From: Antedon mediterranea
Lineage: Eukaryota; Echinodermata; Crinoidea; Comatulida; Antedonidae
Assembly (NCBI RefSeq): GCF_964355755.1
Contig: NC_092677.1
Coordinates: 7,383,001-7,447,000 of the forward strand
Reading direction: 5' to 3'
DNA length: 64,000 nt
The position numbers and the translations under genes were made by a program. The notes under the pieces were generated by a model. It did no database searches, had not been told where the DNA came from, and worked only from the letters and a program-made list of their open reading frames with translations. Every line of letters starts with the position of its first letter. Position 1 is the first letter of the stretch. Shown here in pieces: positions 23,607-36,600 of the stretch.

Positions 23607-24665
23607 ATTTTTTTGATATTTTTCGATATTATTTTCAGCAATTTTATATTATAACACTCACCGCGCGTCATCCATACTCTGTGTTTACGCAAAATTAAAG
23701 TCCCACCAAAACGGCGGGAAAAATTGAGCCAATTTACCGCATATCATTGTTCATCCGCAGTTCTAAAAATTGTATTGAAATCTTTTTAACTGCTTTATAA
23801 ATAACAATATAATATTTCAAAATAAATATTATAATTAATTATTTTATATAAATTACTATAATATTTGCAAATACTGTAATACCTATCTAGGCAAATAGTT
23901 TAGTAGGTACAATACGTGGCGCGGATTAATAGCATCAGTGATACAACAAGCGGGCGGAGCCAAGTGCGTGCTATGTGTCAATCGGCGGTAACATCAACAG
24001 CAAGCAATGGGTTGAGTACAAGGTCATTGCATAATAAGCAAACGCTAGAAATATTGAGGGCGTTTAAAAAAAAAGTTCACAGACAATTTGCAGCAAGGGA
24101 AATCCCCTTGAAGAATGAACGTAAACTTTGTGGTTTGTCTACTCTAAGTATTTTCCAAGAAAATAAACGTACACAAATTGACATACCATCTTTATTTTTT
24201 TTTAGATAAAATTTTTATATGCCATAGAACATGCTACAATATATTTTAACAAGATGTGTCCATCATGAATTTGTCCATGCATTCATTATAAATTACTATT
24301 TTTTTGTCCAGGTTATATACTCTTAGATATCCATTATGATTATTTTGTTAACATTTCTTCTGCACAGCCAACATTAATTTTGTTTTTGGGAATCAAATAT
24401 ACTGAATTTTCGCAAATAATTTTTAGTGTAAATAAATAATATATCTTAAAATATATAACTTTTGTTTATACTTAATTTGAATAGAAGCACATTTAATAAT
24501 AAGTACATTTTTAGTGTGCTGTAATAACTGTACCAAGTACAATGCAACTAAGCAGACATCGTTTAGTCGGTAACACGCCATGGTGTTTTGACTAGCTATA
24601 TCTGCAGACTGTGTTAAATACAACCCATTAAATGAGCCCCAACAACCCATTGATCAACAGTTTGG
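23607..24665. promoter_or_regulatory. Region between EXOC2 3' end and p107/p130 5' end, including the p107/p130 promoter
   Basis: The first 150 bases upstream of the p107/p130 ATG hold a consensus E2F site (listed separately) and a CCAAT word at about 23728. The distal part (24200-24660) is probably EXOC2 3'UTR. The plus-strand frame 23916-24209 (97 codons) has no domain and overlaps this promoter, so it is not called as a gene. Confidence 0.4.
23714..23721 (-). promoter_or_regulatory. Consensus E2F site upstream of the p107/p130 gene
   Basis: The plus strand reads GCGGGAAA, which is TTTCCCGC in the direction of the gene, a perfect match to the E2F consensus TTTSSCGC. It lies about 108 bases upstream of the start codon. 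Vertebrate p107 promoters are E2F-controlled, so the site fits the expected negative feedback. Occupancy is inference. Confidence 0.55.
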
Positions 24666-27600
24666 TCAGCTATCGTCTGTGAAACACATTAGTTGAAATT
24701 GCATTTCACTTTTGTATTGATTCAGAAGTTCACTCAAGTATCTGTAAAAGAAAAAGGAAAACATCATTTTATTATTTGGGACCTGGTGTGTGGCATACTG
24801 ATGCATAATATGGGTGTTTTACTTACATTTTATCCTTTTCATTCCGCAGATCTGGAATAACACAGACGGCCTCAGTGAAAGAACCACTAAAAAGGAACAC
24901 AAATAGGTGTTGTTATTGATGAACAATATTGTATAGTATATCATCTGTATAGATTGTAACAGTGGCATTACAAAGAGGTCTGAGACCCCTGGTTTAGAGA
25001 CCCTAAGTGGGTTTTTTTTAGCATTTTTTAACATATGGGCCTTGCTCGGGGGCCCCTGGATTAAGCCAGTGAGTGCTTATAGCCAATAGTGTGTTGTGAT
25101 ATGTTTTGTAAATTAAACTTATCTGATTCTACATACCTGGAACTTAAAGGAATAAAAATAAAAAATATTGTGAGAGAGTAAATTATTTATCATGCACTAT
25201 ATAAAGTAAACACTTAATAACCATACCTGACAAAATTATACAACTCACCTAGTAGCGGCATTCCTATAGGGTGATAATGAATTATGCAATGCTGAAAGCT
25301 CTAGCCTAGCTTGCAAGGCGCCATTTTGACTAAACTTAGGAATACAGCTCATAAGACGCGACATCTCCTCAGACAGTGCTGTAAACACTTCGGTCATGAC
25401 ACGCATAAGAAACGCCGGTGCAATGGCGTGGATCTCAGCATGAATGGCTATAGACTTCATAACAGCTTCTTTTACATAGTTTCGCACTCCTAAAAAAATT
25501 AATAAATGCATGAACGCAATTATCTTTTATTATTTCACAAAGCAAAGTCTTTTGTCAATGTATTTTTTTGGCCCGAAGAAACGAATCCTGGTGGTAAAAT
25601 TTTAACAAAGACCTTATAATTTGAAACTTTTTCTGAAGATTGTAAAGTTCATAAAACTGTATATTTCTTGAAAATACAACGTGTAAGCTTAATATTTAAG
25701 CTTACATGTTGTATTTGATTTATAATTATTATAATGATAATCTATTTTCATTAGCAACAATGTCGCAAATACAAATTCCACACATAGACATAATGATATT
25801 GTTGATTACAGATCCCATTGTTTCAATACAAAAGAACCCATTTATTGGAACACCCATATTCAGAACCCTAACCCTGAATGAGGGCCAATACATTTTAACA
25901 CTAAGGTCAAGCCCTATTCAGGGGACACCCTTATACTGACAGTATATCTCTTCTGTAATACAATTCAATTCAATTCAATTCACTTTTATTTCAGAACAAA
26001 GTCCATATCATAAAAAAAAAAAAAAATAAATAAATAAATATTTATTTATATTTATATATTTATACCAGTAGGCCTAGGGCAATCACTCCAGTCCATATTT
26101 CCTGCATACATTCCTTGTTCGAGTGCTCCTATTAAAGGTTCAATCTTCTGCTCACAGTAAGCCTCAAAGATCTTTTCATCAAGTTCAGCATATGATTCCA
26201 AAGCATTCTGAAAATAAAGTGTATTTACATCATTCAAACACCACAGACTATCAATTATTAGTGTTAAATTCATTGATTACAATTTTTTTAAATTAAATTG
26301 AATACAATTGCACAAGGAAGGAATTGACAGCAACATTATATTCTACTAAGATACAGTATTAGTGAATATGTTTAATGGTTTGCAATAACAATTAAACGAT
26401 ATTGTAAAAACATACATTTTCAACTTCTTGTGCTTTTGGGTATCCTTGCTTGTCAAATTGCTCCTTAAGTTGGTGAATAATATTTTGAGATACATAGCTG
26501 CAGTTGCTAAGCATTATCACAAGACACTGTTCCTGTGAAAACAACAATTAAAAGGCTATTAGTTAAGAGGAACTTTAATCGCAAGTTGCCAATATGTGTA
26601 TACAGTATTGTACAAGTTCCAGCTTTGTTGTTTAAATTAGCAAATGTAAATGCCCATTTCTCACAATAATCAACTTCGATCAACTTAACTTTTAATTTAA
26701 ACCATTGAAATGAGTTGATTAAACAGTTTAGGTAAAGTTTAAAGACCTTTCAATATTCTGTTACTTACAACCGAGGGTTGGGTATCTTCAGTGAAGAACA
26801 CACTCTGAGAATAATTATTAGAATCACTGAGGAAAAATTAAAAAATCATTATAAAACTCAAACTACTTGGAAAGAAAAACATGTTCTAAGATATCTCTGG
26901 TAGATGTGTAGCATTTTAATAGTAGATTTGCCTAGGATACCATTTTTCTCGATTTCCTTCAAAGTGTGTTGTGAGAAATAACAGCCATACCTTTTGAGTC
27001 TAGTATTATCATCCACATCCCCTTCAAATGCTAGCTTATCCAATGTGGTAGAAAAGGCCTAAGAAATAACAAAAATATATTATTATATAGCCTAGGTTCT
27101 ACACAGTGATTAGTATTTTGGCACACATGGCGTGTCATACTTATACTTGAGCTAAAATCACTAAAATGCTGATACTCATAAAGGAATAAGCATAAAATTA
27201 AAATAAAAAATCGATATATACTGACATTTTTGTATTAAAATAAAAAATTTAATTTCTTGAATACAAAACAGTATTTTTCTTACTGGTTACTGTATTACAA
27301 TAATATTCTAAAAATCAAATTACATAGTATTATTCTCTTACAATTAATGCATTTACGCATAGTTCCACAGTTTTTTGTTGTACATCGTAATCCATGAAAA
27401 TCTAAAATAGAAAGAACCGAAAAAAAACCAAACAAGTCAGACACTTTTATTCCACCTCCAATATGGACACCAATATCAAAATTGGTGTTTAGAAGGGTTG
27501 ACAGGCTTATACCCAATTCAGTGCTATACCTACATCAGTTTCACCCTTCCAAGCACACTTGACAACCTCCTGTACATGCTGTAGTGTTTCTAATATGATG

Positions 27601-30600
27601 CTTTCAAATAGCAACGGCTGAAACCAATAATGAAACAAACAGAATTGAATAAAATAACTGTGGTAAACTGGAGCCGCACGCACATTTTCAATATAGGAAG
27701 TCTCCTACATTATTTAATGGTATTACCTTAGCGTTGCCATTATAGAAATATTATGGCTACAGTATATTCACCATCACATATCACACCATCTCACAAACTC
27801 AAGCTTGGTTCCCACTAGAACGTAACGCAAGGACGTAAACGCAACGCAAGCGTTTTAACCAATGACAAACGAAGTTATAGACAGTTAGCAATCAAAAGCG
27901 AATAAGCCATCGCTTGTGATTGGTCAATTCACTTGCGTTGCGTTACGTCCTTGCGTTGCGTAGCTAGTGGGTACCACGCTTTAGCCAAAACAAGAATATA
28001 ACACCTAGACACCACGTACTGTAATAACAGGTTATTCATAATGAGATTTACCAGATTTGTGATTCCTCCACTATCATCCACTTGAAGTTGCCATGTTTCT
28101 CTTGCACTCAATGCACGGACCTCTGCACATACAAAATAATAAATATGATTTAGTAAAAAGTTAGTAAAAAAATAGATATGTAAAATTGACATATGTTGAT
28201 GGATATTCCTTGGAGCTTAAAGGGATAAATTGTGCACAGGTGACTTTTATCTCCACGAACTCTCCTAAAATTCAAGATTTTTGATCCTGTATTCAAAGAT
28301 AATTAGAAAGAAATCACCCATTTCTGAGAAGTTTTAACACTTGCCAGTACTGTATGTGTTGTAAGCAAGCTTACTCAGGAAAAAGTGTGGAAAAAACATA
28401 TGAAAAGAGTGTTATTAATTATCGTATGGCATGGGCCTTGTGAGGAACCAATCATGTACAATATTGATACTGCCATGTTCTAGATTACGACAAAAACCAA
28501 ACATACCATCAGCTGCCTCTTCAAACAGCTTGATCATACAGTGAACTCGGAGGTCAGTGATAAGTTCATTAAGATTCTCCAAAGCAGCAGATGGCACGTC
28601 AAGAGAAGAAAGAGTTGTTACGATTGATCTACAGGAAAAAAATCTCAAATGTATGTCTCACCAAGATCTAACACAACTTTGAGTAGGAAATTGGCGAGTA
28701 ACTTAGATACACCTGGTGTTCAATGCAAGTTTCCATATTCCTGACACATACTTACAAGACTATGGAGATACCTACCTCCAAGCACAGACAAAGTCAAGTA
28801 CCCAGAGGCATTATGCTGATTTAGGGATCCTAAATAGCCCTCCAACCCTAGAGGCATTGAGCATTTTTCAACATAGTTTAATGCTTAGTGTTTCCTCTGG
28901 GCCCTGCTTAGGTTTGGGAACCCTGAGCTTAGCCAGTGTCAAAATGAACCTACTGTGGGTACTGTGATGCTTCAGACCAAATTTTAGTACTAACATATAG
29001 ATGACCTGTTATAGGCCTACCTTAATTTTCTAACACATTGTGGTAGCCATGCAGAGGCACTTTCATGAGTAACCTCATTCCACAATCCATATTTCTGCTG
29101 TTCATGCTTTGGCAGTTTGGACAAAGAATCTGGCAAAAAGGCTGCTCTAACCAGGTACGATAACAGCTTCAAAATTTCCGAAACCATTTTCTAAGAGAGC
29201 AACAATTAACAGTAAATAATTAGTAAAACAGCATTCCCACTCTAACACAATACATTACACAACTAGTAAAGTAGTATATCTTCCCAATTGTATTAACTAT
29301 GTGCCTTTATATTTAGTGTTCAGATTAAGTAAATGCAAAGTGTTCACCAAAAAATAATTCTAAATATTGTATTGACCAAGAAAAAAGCAAGCATTTCGCC
29401 CAATCCCTGATTCAATTGATACAGTTGGCAAAAATAAAGAGCAATACTGTTTTCAAAGTGTTTCATTGATGGAAAGTTAACTGTACAAATAGCTATATGC
29501 TCATAAGAGATATTTTAGGGCCTGTTTCCACTGAGCAAAATAATATGGTCTCAATAATCAAACACTGGTTTAAAAAGAAAACGGTTTCTGTTGATCAATT
29601 TTTAGGTGCAACTCTGTCTTTTTAAAAAAGTAAAACTGGTTTAGAAGGAAAACCGTTCCCTTTGGAGATTTTTCAATAAAAACACATCCTTCAGTGTGTT
29701 AATAATATAACATTTATCATTTAGTTATTTATCATTGACATAGGGGAATGTGCAATTTAAAGTTCTTATCTTGTGCCATAGAGATGATGAAATATTTTTC
29801 ATTTAATAATTGCATTTCTGATACAGTCATACATTTTCTCATCACTGAGTCGTTTAGAACTTTCTCTTTCTAAACTGTATTATGATTTTCTTATGTTATA
29901 TATATATATATATATACTGTATATATATAACACTGATGAAGGGCTAGTGTTGCCCGAAAGCTCTGCTAAACTTTTCTGGCTGTTTTACTTCTCGTTTTGA
30001 TTTAGCTTTTCGCTTTTATTTTGTATCTCCATTGAGATCCAGCCACTGATACCCACAGCATTGTCATTTTTTCAGTAATTTGCCTTTGGATTTATATATA
30101 TATATATAAATAAATGATAAAGACGCTAGTAAATTACCAACTGAACATTTTATTGCACTACATGCTGTTTCATGAGTATGAACTCAATCTTCAGGTGCTT
30201 GGCTCTGAATGATAGTCACAAGTGAATACAAAAAGCTATAATGAAGTTGTAAGGCAAACTGTTTATGTGAACAATAGTATGTTAATTAGCAAGTATCTCT
30301 ATTTCCTGGACAGTCTATTGTTAACCAAATTCCTATTATCTAAATTACTGATACCTTAATAGAAACTTTCTCCTATGTCTACATGCACTGACTAATTCGT
30401 TCCTATGGTTAAGTGAGCTGGTTTCAGGCTTCCATATGATATAATACTTCTCTTGTAAACATAGATTACACCGTTTGTTAACATTGGAATATGGTTTACA
30501 CTTCTTTATTATTCGCCATATAATGTTATACTTTATGTTATCATCTTTTAGCTTCCAGATATACTGGCTAAGTGTTGTGCTGTTTTTCTATTTAACATTA

Positions 30601-33600
30601 CGGAATGAACTATTATGTGCGTTATATCTACATTTAAATCATGTGTTTTCGGTTAGTCCGACATATGTTTCAGCTTTATAATCACTATTTGTTGTTACTG
30701 TAGCCTGATAAACAACACCACTGGTTAGGCATTTCCCATCTAATGGGCATTCATTTCGACAGTTGCATTGCTTGATGTTATCACAGGGCATATCATTACG
30801 TAATACATTTTTGTTGTGGGCCGATATTACAGACCCTATATTAGGCATGCAGCTATAGCTGATTTTAATGGTGTTTCTGTTAAATATTTTTCTTAGCTCA
30901 TGGTTATGTGGAAAACATTCATCTACAGTCTTTAAGAACTCTACATTTTGTATCGAGCACTTTCGCTTTCATGACCTGGGTTAAATTTACCACGATTTAT
31001 ATATATATATATAATATTCAGAATTTCAAAGCAAAATTAGCATATATATTACACATGATTAATTGCTGCATGAGTATTAAGATGAACTAGGTTAGTCATG
31101 AATATTTATAAGTTAATGTCATGAATATTTATAAGTTAATGTCATGAATATTTTATAAGTACAACATTTTGAAATTTATTAAAACTTGTATATAATACTT
31201 TATAAAAATTAATTTTAATTGCGGCACGAGTATTAAGATGAAGTAGGTTAGTCATGAATATTTATAAATTAATTTCATGAATATTTATAAGTACATTATT
31301 TTGAAATGATTTAAAAATGAATATAAAATACTTTCTCTAAAATGAGGGATCTGAAATACTATACCATTACAGTAGAAATTCATACAAATACAGCTGTTAG
31401 TAATGCAAGTATTTTTATATGTTAGGACAACAATGAAGTTAGGCCTGCTGTGGTGGTGTATCCAGTTCAGACAGGGAGGGTTGAGGGTGCTTTTTAAATT
31501 TAGTATATACATGTACACATGTATATAAATATGGGATTTCCAGTTTAAATGTACTTTTTCCTTCATGCATGTGTACATAGGACTGCACCAATGAGCATAC
31601 AAGCCATAATTCGTCGGAAAACTTTTGAATGGACCATGGCCATATCAAGGCAATCTAACAACAGGATGCTGAGCTCCAGAGATCAAAGGGTTTGTCTGTG
31701 GCTGAGACATGATCAGTTCCATCCCCACTTAACAGACACTGTGCTCCGTGGAGAATATGTACATAGTACAGTACTGTTGGTATTTGTCACAGCCAGACAT
31801 AAGATCAAAGGATTGTTATGAGTTCCTATCTTGGCAAGGCGAGCTCAGTGTCCTGTTGTTAGATCACACTATGTTATGAGAAAAACTAGAAACTAAATTT
31901 TACCATCCAAGTGAACAGTAGATAAAAGAATTAAGTGAAATTAAATTAAGTGATTGATGAATATGGCCACAGCTTTTGCACCCAGCACCTTGTTCCCCAC
32001 ACCCCTCTCCCATGCTGAGTTTCTGGATTTACCTGTGTATGACATGTTTAGCATTCCATAACCCGTGTTGAAATATGCTTTGATTTTGAGGTGCCTAACA
32101 CATATAATAACTTACATCGAATATGTTTAACTGGTCACTTAGACCCTGGTCAACTGACATTTCCTGTTTAGTATTGTCAAATAAAATAATTACATAAAAT
32201 AATCAAACATAAATAACGAAAAAACAGAAAGAAAACTGAAAACATTCTTGCATAATCAAAATATAATAATAATTTGAAATAACAAAATTTAAAATATACT
32301 AAAAACAAATATACAAATAATTTAATATAAATAATTTAACATATTATAATATAAATTGTGATCAAATAGCAAGAAAATTGAATACAAAATGAATATTAAA
32401 AATGCAACAAAAAATCACTAATAGTTTGGAATACTGACAACCAAATGTAATGTAATTCAGTTTAAAGTTAACAAATTACCTTAAAAACTGGTGATTTTTC
32501 TGTGTCTATCTTCATTGGTTTCCCACTTGTCTGAAAATAATGTATATTAATGATTAAAATAGTAAACAAGTAAAGAATATTGTTGAGTTGAGCTAAAAAG
32601 TTAAAACAATAAAGTGACTTGAATCTATTTTGAAACCGTATTTCATGCGTTGAACAATAGATGCTTGGTTCCAACTAGAGAAGCAACATATAGTTATTTG
32701 ACCAATCACGCATGCTGGATTATTTTATCTTCTTGTCATTGGTCAACTTGCTTGCGTTGCATTACGTCCCTGTGTTGTGTCTCTAGTGGGAACCAAGCCT
32801 AGGCAATCTGTTAAGTTCTGTTCAGTTGCTTGAAAGTTGACAACAATTTTTATTTTGAGTTGAGATACTTTTAATTTCAGTTCAACATAAGTCTACTTTA
32901 AGGTCGCCTAACAGGAACATAAGAATCCACACATGAATTACCTCAATAATAATATTGCCATTGAAGTATGCTTGGCCAAGTTTACAGAAATCTGGGAAGG
33001 TTTCTTGTAGTATGTCTAAGAGTTCTTCAAGGAATAGAACTTTGCGTGGAAGAACAAATTTACCATCTAAAAAAAAATTCAATTTTTGTTGTAAAATTGT
33101 CCTATTAAAAAGCATTTATTCAAAACTATACATTTTGATATTTGTAAAAAGATTAAAATTGTAAAAATATACATATACATATTTTTAAGAATGTTCGAAT
33201 ATATATTTCATAAAACTTTTGTACTTATTAATTATATGTTTCTTTTTGTGACCTTCATGACTTTGGCAAAGTAAAATATTTCATGTCTTTCAAGACCAGG
33301 AAAATATTTGATTAAATGCCTTAATTTCCAGGTTGTCAAAGACACATATGAACCCTAGTATTAAATTTGTCAGGATTCCAAAGTATTAACTTTGTTGGCT
33401 TTCTGTCTTACTCTGCAAAATTCTGACTGACTTATTCCCACTCTTTTACAAATATGGACATTAAAATCTAATGAAATGACATATGGAAGGTTGTGCTTAA
33501 TCATTCCATTCTAGTAAAAGACATTACCATGGCAACGCACCTGACATATCGCATTCAGCAGAAATGGTACCAGCTCCTATTCAAAATCAGCATAGAGCAG

Positions 33601-36600
33601 AAACAAAAACGATGCAGAAAATAAAATATTATAAAACAAAATAGTACAAAACGAAAAATACAGTCAAGCAAATGGTAAGTATTTATTATATATATATAGA
33701 AATCAAATTATATCGGAGCAATCATAATGCAATATTAAAAATGGTTAAGGAAGATCATGCATGATTAATAAGAAAACAAGGCATTAACATAAGAAAGACT
33801 GGCCCAATTGCAAATGTTTATAATATATGCTTAGAATTTAAATCATATTTCAATTGGAAAACATGGTACCAAGCCTGTAGCCAGTGGGGGTCAAACAAAC
33901 CACATTTTCATGAAGAGCTCTTTTCAAAGTAGTAGGGTACATCAGTGAATGTGCTAGTAACTAGGCCTAGCTTATGAAGTTTTTGGGCAATCCTACTAAG
34001 CTAGACATAAAAACAATATTTTTCTTCAGTAGCCTCTCCTCCATTTTTGTAGTGTTTTTTATGCTTGTGCTTCCCTCTCCTACCAACTTTTTTTAGAGTA
34101 AAAATACTGGCTTTAGTATTGCATTTTAGTTGTAAGTCTGGATAAAAGGTCCCTACCTCATCTTATAATTGTCTGATGGCGCATAACATACCTGGACGCT
34201 GCCTGCTGTCTGATGCGACGATTCGGATCATCTGCGTATTACACGTTTGCTCTGTCACTATACTACACTCCCCTTTGTATTGCAAATTTAATTTTTAACA
34301 AAAAAAAATATATATTGACATAGGTAAATAAATACAGTGATAAGTTTAGTATTTAACAGATCTTTCCATTAATTTATCAGTGTAATGCAATTAAAAGTGA
34401 AGACAAACAAATTATTAACTTAGAGTGTTCAGTCCTTAATGGTAAGGAATCATGTCAAAATTCTAATGCAATTACTGCAGTAACTACTTTTTTTAAAGCA
34501 AAAATTTATTTTTAAATGGTTGTTTCCATGTACAAGTTTATGAGGCAGTCACTGCATGTATGCTAAAAGTTTACTAATTGCACAAACAAGGTTAAAAGGT
34601 AAACAAAATATAGTTACTGCAATAGAATCATTTTGACATAGTCCCTAGAGGTATATGCTTTAGAGTGTTTAGTTGCTGTCTCACAACTTCACCAGCATGT
34701 GCCAGAAAGCTGTATGGAGTGTCTGTTCGAATCTTACAAGAGTGATTTTTATTCCTTACCCATCTGTAAGTGGTTGTCCTTGCACGTGTGTAGTAGGCTC
34801 ATAAGCCATGTCTGTTGGTTATTGATACAATCCCATGCTGGATCTCCAGGGGCCTCTAGTTCAACAAGATACCTATTCAAAATCAAAGTTTAGAAATACA
34901 AAAAAACAGGTATTTCATAACTATATGAAACCCAATTTATATGCCCAAAGATGTTGTTTAGAGCCTAATCATCAGGTTTTGACTCAAATCCATTTCGTGC
35001 ATATTATTATAGAAGGTGTCATAAATAAAAAATAAACACTAGCTTCTATTCTGAAATCAATCATAAATATTGTCACAGTGTCATATTTAATTTGAATTAA
35101 AAACTCACTTGATTAATTTCTTCTGATCATCCATTGTTGATGGTAACTCCATTAGCCTTTTTCTTAGTTGCTCTCTGAACAGTATTATCTTATTCTCAAC
35201 CTCTTCATAGACTAAAAATGACATAGCATATATTTTTCTAACGTAAAACATGCTAATTTTAAACTATATGCAGACTTTAGATTCTAATTTTTTAACACAA
35301 AACATGTTGATAATGATAACAAATTACATTTATATTTGTATGTTAAGCATTTGTCAGATCAAAAACCATCACTCTGACCTACTACCACAAAAAAATCTCT
35401 TTTGATTGACCTTAAAGACCCCTTCCCTGCAATTTTGGACGTTTTTTGGAAAATAATACATATATATCACTTTAAAAACATTAAACCATGTCAGGAGTCT
35501 TCCATTTGTTTTGGCCTCACGATCGATCGAAAAGTGGGCGAATTACAGGTGAAAAACAAAAATATCAATCCGCGCGCAATGCATTTTGGGATTTATAGCG
35601 GGCCGCTATAATTATTAGAATCGACTTATTTTTCACATTTTTAACCGTTTAAAGACGAAAAAAGTTATCGCAATAGGACCATATAGTATTATTTTTACAT
35701 TAAATATAGTTTGTGATCTTAAATTAGATCTAAAAAACGTAGGGAAGGGGGCTTTAACTGTATAATGCATTCCCATTACAGTAAAACCCATTTTGAGGAA
35801 ACATCTTTGTGAATAGGGATGTTCCAAAGGAGGGGTTCTTCTTCAATGAAAACTTGAGCAGAAAAAGATGAAAATATGACTTACTTTGTTTAAACACAGT
35901 TACAGTGGTTGAGGCAAATAAAGATTTGGCTTTAGCATAATCATTAATAACAACCTCATATTCACCCTAAAAAAAAAAAATCAACAAAAACGTATGTATG
36001 AGCAGGAAAGAATGAAATTTCACTCTTCTCTTCTATAAGCTGTTGCTCGTTCCTGATGTGAAGACATTAAGATTTTTGTTACTATTGATTACTATATCCA
36101 TACACATACAGTAGGGTATCAAAATTACCACAATTGTACTGCTCAGAAATATTATGACACGTCAAAGTTAACCACCATCTTTGATCCAATACAACAGCCA
36201 AAATTTGATTTAAATTTCTAACTTTTTTTTTAGTAATGGGGATGACAGACTCCCAGAATTTGTACTAGGAAGGTTTTAAATAAATAAAACTGCCCTGGAG
36301 TAATGAGTGGGAGGTTTAATTATTTAAATAGAAATGATTCTCTTACACTCTGAATATTCCTTTCAATGTTGATTGGCAGATGAAAGAGAAACTTAAAGCG
36401 ATTGAGCACGTTCAGGGCATTTCTAGTTGAATCAGCCAAAGCCTTATTTCTTAAGATCTTGTGAAATATCTTCTGAGCACTTTCATCACATTCTATTTGA
36501 TACATAATATTAAAAAAGAAGTAGTTCATTTATGTAGTTTCTAATTATTCTGAGAGGTAAATAATGAGAAATTATACTTTGATGTAAGCTTGTCTAATAT

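Larger units (their letters stand above)
29191..32115 (-). other. Largest intron of EXOC2 (intron 15), a transposon sink
   Basis: About 2.9 kb between EXOC2 exons 15 and 16, filled by a hammerhead-like repeat, a Penelope-like element, a tandem duplication and a MITE, each listed separately. 29200-29880 is unremarkable AT-rich DNA. Confidence 0.6.

Noticed and set aside
23916-24209. 97-codon plus-strand frame upstream of the p107/p130 gene
   Set aside because: No domain, low-complexity Ser/Thr start, and it overlaps the promoter and EXOC2 3'UTR region.
27295-27516. Frame reading [13 protein letters not shown] at EXOC2 exon 20
   Set aside because: The other frame of the same exon ([20 protein letters not shown]) continues the SEC5 protein. 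Using the GTAGGT donor of exon 19 restores phase.
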